Source of the DNA: Argopecten irradians | Taxonomy: Eukaryota > Mollusca > Bivalvia > Pectinida > Pectinidae | Reading direction: 5' to 3' | NCBI RefSeq assembly: GCF_041381155.1 | Contig: NC_091142.1 | Coordinates: 39,915,604-39,979,603 of the forward strand | DNA: 64,000 nucleotides | Shown here: positions 26,601 through 36,136 of the stretch, in pieces | Layout of the letters: the number at the start of each line of letters is the position of its first letter | Position numbering within the stretch: position 1 is the first letter of the stretch | Made by a program: the position numbers and the translations under genes | Notes under the pieces: generated by a model | Databases searched by the model: none | Seen by the model: only the letters and a program-made list of their open reading frames with translations | What the model was told of the DNA's origin: nothing

Positions 26601-29600
26601 CATCGTGCAGTACAAAATGATCGTTAAATACATTACTAATAAGAAAATATTGACATTACTCAATTGAAAAATTATTATATAAAGTATTTAATTCATATCA
26701 TATAATATCATAAACCAAATGACTCAAATTGAAAGTGATCTTCTACGAATCGTTCATTGTCATTAGATACCGGAATTTATTTTCTCGAATTTCGCGATTC
26801 AAGTAAATTCACGAAAGTTTATCTCTGCGAAAAAATATCTATACATCACTTGATATGAATGTCTATTCAATTTGTAAATCCGCTAATCTTTATCTTAGCC
26901 ACGACAGAAAGTTGGTATACAGTACTGTAAACCGCTTTAATTTTCGAGACAATTTTTTCGCGTAATTTCGCTATAGAACTCCAACTAGAATCCAGACGCG
27001 AAAAATTGTAGAAAACATAATTACAAAATATACATGTGTATTTCTAATTAATAATACTCCGCCGCTGACAGAGCTTAAACGACTCTCATCATTATGAACA
27101 ATAATTGTCGTCTACTCAAGACATGTAAATAAATGTGTAATTAACATAAAACATTATATAAAGATTTTTGACTTTGCTTTTGGTGGATGCACAATCATTA
27201 TATCATTCCATACAGGGCACGGTGCCATGTAATTGTTTTCTTTCAATTAAATCAAATTATGCGGCAAAATTAACACGGAATAGCGCGTATGAAAACACAA
27301 AATTTAAACGTACCAAAATTTAACCAGCCTATTTGATACAAAAACACCAAGATTTCTCGACGCCAAAATAACCCGATTTACGGTACCCCTCATTGTAACT
27401 ACTTTCGTTTCCTTGTATTTCAGGGTGTCTGCGAGACCGTACCTTTTAAATGTTATGATAGGTACCATAGCAATGAACCCAGCCGATCCTACTTACTACA
27501 AGGTCACAGAAATCATCATGCACCCAGACAATGCCTTCATCTATGAGGCAGATCTCGCCCTCTTGAGACTACAAAAACCTGTTACTTTCAACGATCACGT
27601 CAACTCCCTTTGCTTGGCAAAAGAGTCGCACATGCTAACCGGGAATTCTATTTGTTATGTATCTGGATGGGGTGTACGGACATTATCAGGTTACTATTGT
27701 CATATTAAAACTTTGGGTGTCATTTTTGTTGTATAATTCGTTAAAATAAATGCATTGCAAGATGAAATGAGATAAATGAGTATTTCTATTTTATTTTCCT
27801 CTGCCTGTAAAATAATAATGTCTTTAAAACAAGCTTTAAATTACAAACGATATACAAAAACAAATCAAGAAGGATTAAGTAACTTTATTTTACCTTTAGC
27901 AATATCTTTAGAATATGTGATGCTAATATATTGTATGATCACTTGAACAATGAAGTTTGAGAAGATTTGTGTTTCCGTTACACAGAGTATTACTCCACAG
28001 TAATGCCAGAACACTTACATCACGCCAAGATGAAGCTTGTGTCACACTCCAAGTGTAAGGAGTCTTACCAGGGCAAGCTAAAGGACACCATGATATGTGC
28101 GGGGTATGATCTAGGTCGGATGGACTCCTGTAAGGTAATCATTTCAATTTCATTCCATTGATATCAAATAATCTAAAGGATTGATTTAATTGGTTACATT
28201 TCTTATCTAAAGGGTGACAACTCCAATAGCATTTAGAAGAAAGATCCAGTCATGATTACTATATTAGGCAATCTTATGGTCAGAATGACAATACATATAT
28301 AAAAATTCGGAAAAAATCACAGTAAACGTACATAGATAGCGAGGTAATAATATCGTTTTTGCGCTTTTTGTGCAATGCAATATATGAGCCGCTAAATGTG
28401 ATTATATATACATATGTAATGTATTCAGTTTTGTGCATGTTCGTATAAAATGTATATTAATTATAACGATTGTACAGATCCCTTAGTGTGCTAACTTTTG
28501 TTAACGCTAAATAAAGTACATTTGCAGAAATTGATTTAGAAAGACAGTTAGCATAGCACTGTCATCTACTAACCGAAACAGAAGATAAAGTCAGGCTGGT
28601 TTATATTTCATATATCGCCGTATGACCAATATTCAATATTGGCATTATATGAAAAGAATTGATTTTAGGGTGACAGTGGTGGACCCTTGATGTGCCAAGT
28701 CAGTGAGGCCAGATGGGTTTTGGCCGGTATTACAAGCTGGGGAGAGACACCTTGTGGCCAAAGCATGAAACCAGGGGTATACACAAGGGTAGATAAATAC
28801 AGGGACTGGATCATAGGAATCAAAGACGACCAAGGTAAGTATTTTCCTTATCATGGGAATAAAGATAAATACCTTTACTTGTAACTCTATGTAATATTGA
28901 TAGTCATACATAACATACATACATAATGTAGCGATATTAAAAGATTTACTTTTGCCCATTTTGACGTAATCTGACTGTTTTAATAGGATAAGGAAAATAT
29001 CAAGAAATTCATTACAGTAATCAAGCTGTTCTTAAAAGTTGTAAATGTACTTAAAATAGAAAAAAAATGTTATTTGCTTTCGTTGAAAGTAGCGGTAGCT
29101 CGATTAAACTTAATACATGTAATTATCGATATGAAAATATCCCAATAATGATTTTATGTTCAGTGTTGGGAACTTGAAGGTAATAACTGATATTAGTAAT
29201 TCGACAGTTATTACATGTATGCTTAAATTGAGAAGGTGTTATTGTTTCAGGAACACATCATAATTGTACATACGAAAGTCCAGGTTTATGCGGTCATAAT
29301 GACGTTTCTCTCAGTGAATTTATGTGGACTCGTAGGTCACACAGCCCAACGTTTGATCATACGTGGGGGAACTCCTCAGGTAAGTACAGCAAAACTGGTA
29401 GCCCCTCCAAACCGCGGCATGAAATGTGAGGCTCGAGCTCGTTGTTTCAATGCAGTTAAAGGCCCTCAACCTTTCCGAAACAGCTTTTAATTTTAAAAAT
29501 TGGAATACAAAACGCGATCGATAATTATGTTACTTTTCATATTGCGGGACGTGTTGCCCGTCGTCGTCCTAAGTACCGCGCGGTGGTTGACTATTACTGC

Positions 29601-32351
29601 GCCAGACGTCAAAACAGCGAAATGAAAGTTATCATATATTACGCAGGAAAACTTGCATTTGTTTTGTGCTGTTATCTAATCTTAGGTCATCGATATGCAT
29701 TTTCTTATGTTATTAATGTTATCACGAAACCTGTAAATTTTACTCCGGAAAGGAAGTGGGTCATTAAACAATCGTCATATTTAATTAGCGTCATGTTGAA
29801 ATGTACAAAACTATAGAACATTAATTAACATAAATCAACGCTTTAATAACAAAAAGAATATAAGATTATTATTTTTTGTTATATAAACTTGTTTTTTTAT
29901 TTTGGAAAATGATCATTCCTTTCGATAATTAATTAGAAAGCTAGAGTATTTAAATACGAAAGGTCGATGCTAAGAAACAATTGAATTGACTATCGAATAA
30001 TATTAGTTTTGATATGCATTGGGAATACAAGTTTCATCCATTATCACGTGTATTAAACATGAAAAGTTTACATCTAGTAGTACATCTGTAAAGCATGTAT
30101 GCATGTTTAGGCCTGGCAGAGTTATGGCCCTTCGTTGTACTGTCTGATAAGGATTTTCCCCGCGGTCTACACGTTCTACACGTTTTAAGGTTCATCTTCA
30201 AAACTATTTCCGTTTAGTTTTCAAACTCGATATTCCATAGATCAGTCTTAAATAAACTGGCTGTATATAGTGCTGTACCCCTTTATTTGGAACATATTCA
30301 TGTTTCAAGTGTTTTTGAAAATGACCAATAGATCAATAAAGTTAGTGTTTCCATACCGGGTGAGAAAGATGCCATGGTTTATAAAAAGGTTTTAAATTTA
30401 GTTTTGAGCTATTTAAAGTTTTACAACATTTGCTTATCTGTCTTTAATGTAAAACATTTGGTCAGCTGATTCCACGTGCTCTAGTTTACCAGTAACATGA
30501 TATGGCTCTGATTGCAGACGGGGATTCTAGTTAAGAGCCAGCTAACAAATGTTATATGTTATGACGGAGACTAATGTGTGGCTCCGATCTAAGTTTATGA
30601 AAGCTCCAGCTGTCAATATATTAGCTCATCATTTTACACATTAGTAATGTTAGACCAATACTTTAATTAATAATTGTTCCATAACAAATTAAACATTGCG
30701 ATCTCCAATGCATATTGTTTTGTATTAAATTCCAAACATTATTATTTGTGCGATCTAATTCCTGTTTCTGTATTACAGGACATTTCATGTACGCAGAAAA
30801 TCCAAACGGCCTAGGTGGTTCATATAAAGAAGCCATTCTGAAAATTCCACATTTCCATGGAGATGACGTAAAATGCATGTCACTTGCAGTTTTCTTCTAT
30901 GGAACACAGTCAGACATGAAACTGAAACTCATTGGCCACGTGGCACCAGACATGACTCGACAGCTGTCTGAAATATCGTCATTTTCTAGTACCTGGGCTG
31001 TAGCAAACATTACCATTGACGGTGACGTCACGGGAGTCGATATCGTGGCAGTGAGAGGAACGCGGGAAAATATTGGAGTTGCAATTGATGACGTCACGTT
31101 CATTGGAGGCTATTGCCAAGGTGGTTGTTACTTCATTTATGTTTCGTTTTTTTTTTCATTCGTAAATAAACCGTAATGTTATTTTAATTTTTTAATTAAA
31201 CAAATATAATCCGAGATATGGTAATTACAATTGGACCATTTGATTGGTTTTAGATGATGTTGAACTTAGTTGTACATTTGATGGCGGTAACACGTGCCTC
31301 TACACGAACGACAAGGATGGCCCACACGACTGGAACTTAGCCTCGTCTGCGGGGAGTGGTAAGGCTGTTATCATGGTGTTTACTATCACACTGATAACAA
31401 CTAGAGTGTAGGCAAGACAGTGGCAATAACTGGTTTTAGATGGACGACTTGTTTGAATTGGAAGTGTAAATCCTAGTACATATGTGCAGTGCTCTAGAGT
31501 AAGCGTTAAATTCCGCGTTATCAGTACATTTTCATTCATTTCCCTCTGCCTACAAATCAGACTGATGAGTATAGATATTAACGTACATTTTGTAGCTTGG
31601 TTTAGTGAAACATAAAGTCAAATTAATTCTGCTTCATGATATAATATAGCTTGCATTTAGCTATAGCATTTATGTCTAAATTACGTCTCATCTCTATAAT
31701 TATTTCATAGATCTTTTCACAGAAATAATTATTACAGTTTTTTCTATTGTCCATCTTTAACAAATGCCAAATTAAATTGTGTTAATGTAAATATATATAG
31801 GATATAACATATCTACCAAATTATCATACAATGTATAATTACATGTAACGATATTTGATTTGGACCAACTCTATGAAATTTTGTTTTTCATGCTTTGTAG
31901 TGAACAGAAAGAATCATATAAATTATACATTATGACCTGGGAAATCGCGATTAATCCAATGTAAACAAAGCACATGGATGTCTGTATTGCAGGTTACTAT
32001 ATGGAATTTGGTTCTGATGCTGGCGTATACCCGGGTGACTCGGCAAGGTTTTCTTCCCCAATTATGACCCGTTCTATTCCTCGCTGTGTGAACTTTTCCT
32101 ATCAAATATGTCCTCAGTCCTCGGGCACGAAGCTCACCCTTCTGACGCAGGTCTATTTTGGGGGCGTTGCCCTGCTGAGGTCACCAGTATGGATGTCCCA
32201 GTCCTCCAACTGTACCCATTGGAGTCCAGCCCAGGTGGACCTGGACCACCAGTCTCATCCATTTGGTGTAGCTTTCGAGGCGTCGAGAGGTCTTAGCTCT
32301 GGAAGCATTAAAGTCGATGATATCAGTATTACTCATGGTAACTGCTTCTAA
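12274..32351 (+). CDS. secreted mosaic serine protease: CUBx5-LDLax2-SRCR-trypsin-MAMx2 (5' exon missing)
   Basis: Twenty-two exons join in frame: 12274-12431, 17373-17610, 17829-18307, 18774-19005, 19379-19605, 20250-20481, 20638-21176, 21386-21620, 21828-22576, 23011-23239, 23536-23658, 24106-24216, 24567-24726, 25072-25229, 26177-26348, 27424-27689, 27986-28134, 28669-28834, 29251-29379, 30779-31120, 31254-31358 and 31993-32351 (TAA). Each has AG/GT borders and the phases agree throughout, giving about 1,851 residues without the ATG exon. Order: signal-peptide end, five CUB domains separated by Ser/Thr/Pro-rich linkers, two LDLa, SRCR, S1 protease with complete His/Asp/Ser triad and trypsin-type Asp189, two MAM. 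No membrane segment was seen, so it is probably secreted, or tethered only if the missing exon encodes an anchor. LDLa-SRCR-S1 is known from enteropeptidase and TMPRSS proteins; substrate and role are unknown. No canonical AATAAA was found close behind the stop. Confidence 0.88.
14227..14589. mobile_element. MITE-like element family A, copy in intron 1
   Basis: Starts with 'aagatgctccaccg' and ends with 'tgtcagcggtggagcatctt', which form terminal inverted repeats. Internal marks shared with the other copies are 'cttttggtgcatgcgcaat', 'cttcattccatatag' and 'aactgaagaaaaatatta'. There is no coding capacity, so it is probably a non-autonomous DNA transposon. Confidence 0.8.
17224..17287. repeat. 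perfect 26 bp inverted repeat with 12-nt loop
   Basis: The left arm 17224-17249 and right arm 17262-17287 are exact reverse complements around the loop 'aaaggtggtatg'. It lies about 85 bp upstream of the exon at 17373, so it could form a strong hairpin in the pre-mRNA close to the acceptor. Confidence 0.9.
17829..19005 (+). CDS. Ser/Thr-rich linker 1 and CUB domain 2 (two exons)
   Basis: Exon 17829-18307 encodes about 80 residues of mostly Ser and Thr, then a Pro-rich stretch, then the first CUB half (Cys in 'MCQDI', 'SPGY', Cys in 'RDCHLQI'). Around 17957-18040 the coding DNA itself is a 33 bp repeat made of tca/acg triplets. Exon 18774-19005 gives 'CHWDRLEI', 'FCGYL' and '[14 protein letters not shown]'. 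The linker looks like an O-glycosylated mucin-type spacer. Confidence 0.85.
19379..20481 (+). CDS. Thr-rich linker 2 and CUB domain 3 (two exons, lacks first Cys pair)
   Basis: Exon 19379-19605 holds a short Thr/Pro linker, then a first CUB half with 'VFSPNFGPG' but no cysteine at all. The usual Cys-x-Trp position reads 'SKLKI'. Exon 20250-20481 is normal: '[11 protein letters not shown]', 'FCG', 'FVSDY' and 'DKGFQL'. CUB3 thus keeps one of its two disulfides. CUB domains with two cysteines are known in other proteins. Confidence 0.85.
20638..21620 (+). CDS. Thr-rich linker 3 and CUB domain 4 (two exons)
   Basis: Exon 20638-21176 carries about 120 residues dominated by Thr, with Ser, Lys and Pro, then the first CUB half ('ELCAG', 'LTSPNYQSG', 'VQCHLTV'). 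Exon 21386-21620 gives '[12 protein letters not shown]', 'LCGK', 'FESD' and 'RKGFKA'. All four cysteines are present. The antisense strand of the linker is open as well, but its Val-rich translation is a shadow of the ACN/TCN codons. Confidence 0.85.
21828..23239 (+). CDS. long Ser/Thr-rich linker 4 and CUB domain 5 (two exons)
   Basis: Exon 21828-22576, at 749 bp the largest, encodes about 200 residues rich in Thr, Ser, Pro and Lys, then the first CUB half with Cys in 'LECRG' and 'ITCEWVV'. Exon 23011-23239 gives '[13 protein letters not shown]', 'FCGDN' and 'QKDGFKASY'. CUB5 is the most diverged of the five: the usual Trp-Asp after the third Cys is replaced by 'STNH'. Confidence 0.83.
23536..23658 (+). 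CDS. LDL-receptor class A domain 1 (one exon)
   Basis: Six cysteines with the normal LDLa spacing: 'CLAGEFGC', '[10 protein letters not shown]', 'DGEVDC' and 'GAGDEQQC'. The acidic calcium-binding residues Asp-Gly-x-x-Asp-Cys and Asp-Glu are intact. The exon is phase 1 at both ends, so the domain is a self-contained shuffling unit. Confidence 0.9.
24106..24216 (+). CDS. LDL-receptor class A domain 2 (one exon)
   Basis: Six cysteines: 'CLDEEFRC', '[10 protein letters not shown]', 'DGHDDC' and 'GLDEQNC'. Calcium-binding acids are conserved and the exon is phase 1 at both ends. In vertebrate enteropeptidase and several TMPRSS proteases an LDLa domain also precedes SRCR and the protease. Confidence 0.9.
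24567..25229 (+). CDS. SRCR domain (two exons)
   Basis: Exon 24567-24726 gives '[11 protein letters not shown]' and '[10 protein letters not shown]', the usual first half of a group A scavenger-receptor cysteine-rich domain. Exon 25072-25229 completes it with '[13 protein letters not shown]'. It sits directly before the protease, as in enteropeptidase, hepsin and TMPRSS proteins, where it packs against the catalytic domain. Confidence 0.85.
26177..28834 (+). CDS. S1 trypsin-like protease domain (four exons)
   Basis: Exons 26177-26348, 27424-27689, 27986-28134 and 28669-28834. Propeptide Cys in 'GCGLRSP', mature start '[14 protein letters not shown]', catalytic His in 'TASHC', Asp in 'EADLALLRL' and Ser in 'GDSGGPL'. 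Asp189 in 'MDSC' predicts cleavage after Lys or Arg. Disulfide partners for 42-58, 136-201, 168-182 and 191-220 are visible. 'SLCLA' can bind the propeptide Cys, keeping activated chains joined. Odd point: the residue before 'IIGG' is Tyr ('IKPYIIGG') instead of Arg or Lys, so activation by a trypsin-like protease is not expected. No residue loss suggests an inactive homologue. Confidence 0.92.
27052..27240. mobile_element. MITE-like family A, truncated copy in a protease intron
   Basis: Begins 'actccgccgctgacag', then shares 'tcatcattatgaacaa', 'ttgcttttggtggatgc' and 'catacagggcac' with the copies at 14.2 and 47.8 kb. The right terminal repeat is missing. It lies between the His and Asp exons. 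Confidence 0.7.
29251..31120 (+). CDS. MAM domain 1 (two exons)
   Basis: Exon 29251-29379 gives '[14 protein letters not shown]', 'EFMWTRRS' and 'FDHTWGNSS', the standard MAM opening. Exon 30779-31120 continues with 'GHFMYAE', '[12 protein letters not shown]' and '[14 protein letters not shown]'. All four MAM cysteines are present. The last splice donor (gtggtt) is weak but gives the expected phase. MAM domains mediate adhesion or multimerisation in meprins and receptor phosphatases. Confidence 0.88.
29456..29767. mobile_element. MITE-like element family B, copy in MAM1 intron
   Basis: Left end 'ttaaaggccctcaacctttc' and right end 'ctccggaaaggaagtgggtc' are degenerate terminal inverted repeats. 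Internal marks 'cgtcgtcctaagtaccgc' and 'atatattacgcagga' recur in the copies at 33.4, 41.4 and 47.2 kb. Confidence 0.78.
31254..32351 (+). CDS. MAM domain 2 and stop codon (two exons)
   Basis: Exon 31254-31358 gives '[13 protein letters not shown]' and '[11 protein letters not shown]'. Exon 31993-32351 gives 'GYYMEFGS', '[10 protein letters not shown]' and '[15 protein letters not shown]', ending Phe-TAA at 32349-32351. Two extra cysteines ('QIC', 'SNCTHW') could form an additional disulfide. The protein stops directly behind the domain, with no tail, anchor or GPI-type signal. Confidence 0.87.
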
Positions 32352-32363
32352 AATATAAAATAC

Positions 32364-32455
32364 TAGATGATGCACCGTCGTATACAGGGATATACAATGT
32401 TCTATATCTATGATATATGACGTCTTCAATATCATTTCTCGGTGCATTTCATCTA
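32364..32455. mobile_element. short foldback element (~90 bp)
   Basis: 'agatgatgcaccg' at the left and 'cggtgcatttcatct' at the right are near-perfect inverted repeats. The element begins 13 bp behind the stop codon, so it is probably part of the 3' UTR. 'agatgatgcacc' also occurs at about 5523. Confidence 0.6.
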
Positions 32456-33018
32456 ATCATCAAAGAGTCTAATATTGTATGTAAATGTATGTAGTAACTG
32501 TTGAAATCGGAATGAAATCCAAAAAGTTCGAGCCACATGAAGGGTTTTCTTACATGTGTATGTGTGTAAATGAGTGTGCTGGCAGTATGTATGTATACTA
32601 AATCGGATACCACAGTAAACCTGACTAAGTAAATACTACTATCTCACTCCAAACATGTTTCCATGTTATAATTAGGTCATCCACGAGTCCTAGTACGCTC
32701 TGATCACCACGACCTATCCCTGTTAAAGATAATCACTGATACATGAGTACCTATCATTAACTGGCCCCATCAACCCATGTATGCTGAACGGAAATTAAAA
32801 CATGCCCAATTCCACGTATGAGACTCTATAAGTTGTTGATTTAGGAATTTATCGGTTGAATAATCCAATCTAGTCTAAAAACAATGTCGTAGCTATTAAT
32901 TTAATATTATAGAAAGTGATGGCAAGTTCACAAAATCGCAATAGAGTTGCATATCCCTGCGTGATTGACTCGATCGAATGACATCGATAAACTCACTAAT
33001 GATTTACTTTGATTTCGT
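32456..33018. other. no gene recognised (3' flank of protease gene)
   Basis: AT-rich sequence. An ATTAAA lies at about 32795 but cannot be assigned as the polyadenylation signal. Confidence 0.5.
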
Positions 33019-33072
33019 ACTCCAGGGGTTACTTTCTTCGAAAATGATAGTTGACCCTGGAGTATCGAGGAT
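33019..33072. mobile_element. foldback element family C, degenerate copy
   Basis: 'tactccaggg' and 'ccctggagta' are perfect inverted repeats, followed by 'tcgaggat'. The same 'ccag ... tatcgaggat' end occurs at 39716-39793 and once at about 49690. Confidence 0.55.
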
Positions 33073-33418
33073 GACCCTAAATGTGGTCTTAAATATAGGA
33101 TTTGTGATGGACCACACACTCTATATATTGTTGATAACAGGATAGTATCTGTGGCTAGAGTGACCAAGAGACCCTAAGTTATTGACATGATTTTCACAGT
33201 AGAATTTTAATACTAGATTATTCCCCATTAGTTATATACGTCTTATAGCTAGGGTGACCTGCTTCTGAATGTCTATATCCTTTATCAAAACAAATATGAG
33301 AGTTAGACATTAAAACGTTTATATTCCTATCAGTTCAGACCTAATGCATGATACGATATAACAATACATGTAATAGTTTTACCAAATTTCAGTGTTATAC
33401 GAGATCATGTGTGCTATG

Positions 33419-33776
33419 TTAAAGGCCCATTATTAAAATGGGAATGTAAAACGAGACCGATAATTTTGTAGAGTTACAAAAGTTATTAACTTACCGTTAA
33501 TACTACATTTATCATCACCTTCTGAACAATTTGATTAAAACAAAATAAAATGTTAATTTTCATAACGCGAGTCGTCTTATGTTCCCATCGTCGTCCGAAA
33601 TACCGCTCGGTAGTTGATCATGACTAGACAGCAAAACAGCAAAATGACTCTCCACTGTTTCATATATAACGCAGGAAGTGATGTATATGTTTGGTGTTGA
33701 AACCTCATCTTAATGATATATATATATATATATATAAACCTTTATATTTTGCTCCGGAAAGGTGTTCGGCCTTTAA
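33419..33776. mobile_element. MITE-like element family B, copy 2
   Basis: Runs from 'ttaaaggcccattatt' to 'ctccggaaaggtgttcggcc'. It has the family marks 'cgtcgtccgaaataccgc' and 'tatataacgcaggaag'. A (TA)n run of about 20 bp sits inside at 33717-33736. Confidence 0.8.
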
Positions 33777-35655
33777 ATATCCTTAGCGTATTTAATGGTA
33801 TACCAGGTACACTTTCAACCTAAAAGTAAACAAAACTTATATATCAAACTACTTTAAAGTCTCTCTCTTGTCTTCGTTTTAATTCCTATACACACCAGGG
33901 ATTCGTTAGCTCAGTTTTTACAGCACGTTAATGCTATTGTAATGCTACACATGTACTGTTGTCTTAAAACAGTACTACTGCTAACCGGAGGAGCTGTACA
34001 GTGTATACCGTACATTTCCAATATCTGGTTTTCTAACGGATCATTTTACCACTGAAATAAACTTGCTGTCATCTTAATATAAGTAAACAACAAGACGTAT
34101 TGCAAGGGTTTATTTTTTGTCAGTGGGGAATACTAAATTAAAGATAAGTTGTTGATAATAGGTATTAAATTTTATTCATTGTGACATGTCCAGACAAAAT
34201 ATTGAAATGGTACGGCCCTATACTTGTACCTAGATAGAGTCCTTATATGTAGAGATAATACGTCAGTTTGCTTTCGATTAATCCCGTATTTCTTAGATAC
34301 ATATGACTAACCAGTACGCAGTTTGATAGTGTTACTAAATATAGTAACATTGTCAATTTTACGTTACCAAATTATGTATGCTCTTATATGGACATATATG
34401 AAGGCATTGGTATTTTATTGAAACGAAAGATTTATTTTTCTAAGTATGGGATAAAGTATACTTGTTCTATGGTATAGTTAAGGTGTATGCGAGTGCGTGT
34501 GTGTATATATACATGTGTGTAATTTGATAGCATGCCAACGACAATCGTAATTGAACGCCAGGAAATCTACTTCCTACTAAACAGAAATGTTGATAGGCTT
34601 GTGTTCTATCATAACTAAGATAATCAAAAAGATGTTTGATGTTTAATATAATTTATGTATGATTAAGTGATGCATTATAAATTATATATGATTATGTGAT
34701 GCATTATAAGTTATATATAATTATGTGATGCATTATAAGTTATGTATACTTAGGTGATAACTAGTAGTATACTTGATTTGTATACCTGTTTGAAATTATA
34801 TATTATGCTGTAATTTTTCATATTAACAAACCAAGAAGCTATTTCAATATGTTATTCCCTGCCAAATGCTACCTATATGCTGTGAGTGACAATATTTACA
34901 ATGTATTAAAAGTTTTGATTTTGCGTAAACAAATAACTATTCGAAATGAATTTTGGCAGTATTGCCAAAAATAATAATACCTTTGTCTATTGTGGAGTTA
35001 AATGGGTACAAATGACACAATCGAAGGTGACCTACATTCGAGAAGCCAAGCAGTGGTTAACACACTTCTCATTGGAAGTAAAGTGAATTCTTTCACATGC
35101 TTTCATTGCTTTCATATAAACATTGTCTACATATTAATAAACATATTTTTTTACGTTATATGCATATGATGTAAAACGTGTATGTTTAGGTTTATTATGT
35201 TATAACATATATATAAGATCAGAAGCAAAGTTTTTCTTATACATGTGTAATGTTACTTATGTTTAAGTTTAAGTTAATGATTTCTGCAGCTCCTCAAACG
35301 TTTTGGTAATAAATAGATATCTAGATAGAAAACAAAGGCCATTTTCTGTCGACAAAATATGGCACATATATGAAGTTTAAACATATACATACAAATACAT
35401 TTGAAGCTAGGATTAAAAAACAAGCTTATAACTTAATGCCTTTATATATAATTATGAGTAAACACTATACTTGTTTAATAAAGACGTATTCACAATGAAA
35501 TTGATACATGCGTGATGCAATAGTTTTGATATAAACTTAATTTGTTTGTGTATTCAGTACATGCTATATGTATATGCTACATGTGATCTAGTTCTTCTTA
35601 TTGTCTCATTGCATTACTAAGATGTGTAACTGATACTAACATTATATATTATAAG
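33777..35655. other. no gene recognised; small 30 bp tandem repeat
   Basis: AT-rich. At 34651-34760 a 30 bp unit containing 'gtgatgcattataa' is repeated about 3.3 times. Nothing else was supportable. Confidence 0.55.
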
Positions 35656-36136
35656 ACTCTTTCATATGTGGATATGAAGGATAGGGATATTCTACCCGAG
35701 GGTCACAAAATGTAGTAAAACCCGAGGCTTGCCGAGGGTTTTGCAACATTTTGTGATCCCGAGGGTAGAATATCCCTATCCTTCATATCCACTTATGAAA
35801 GAGTATTTTTCTTTCATACCACGACGTTTTACTGCAATTTTACAACTATAATATCCCGCCATTTTGAAATAAATTCGAAGAAATCCACGACTGGATCAAT
35901 TTCCATACATGAAAAATTACGTGATATTTTCAACACAAATTCCGTTGCTTGCATCTTTTATAGTAAAACCAGTCAATTTTGTGAAAAAAATGTTAAAATT
36001 TTACCTAGGAAATAGAGATTTTGTTGACGCCGTGACGTCACGAGACTTTATTGCATGGGTAGCCATGCAATACAGCCTCAGGCGACATGAGTGTATTGCC
36101 CTAGACCAGCCAGTATTACACGTGTAGGTATGAAAG
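35656..36136. mobile_element. foldback element with long palindrome
   Basis: 35656-35804 is a nearly perfect palindrome with arms of about 70 bp (starts 'actctttcatatgtgg', ends 'ccacttatgaaagagt'). It is followed by a segment bounded by 'ctttcataccacgac' and 'taggtatgaaag'. No transposase. It looks like a composite non-autonomous foldback element. Confidence 0.8.

Noticed and set aside
26770..27030. Degenerate sequence with 'tactgtaaacc' and 'ttcgcgaatttcg' motifs, echoing 15457-15540 and 25950-26100
   Set aside because: Probably an old dispersed repeat, but similarity by eye is too weak and patchy to draw boundaries.
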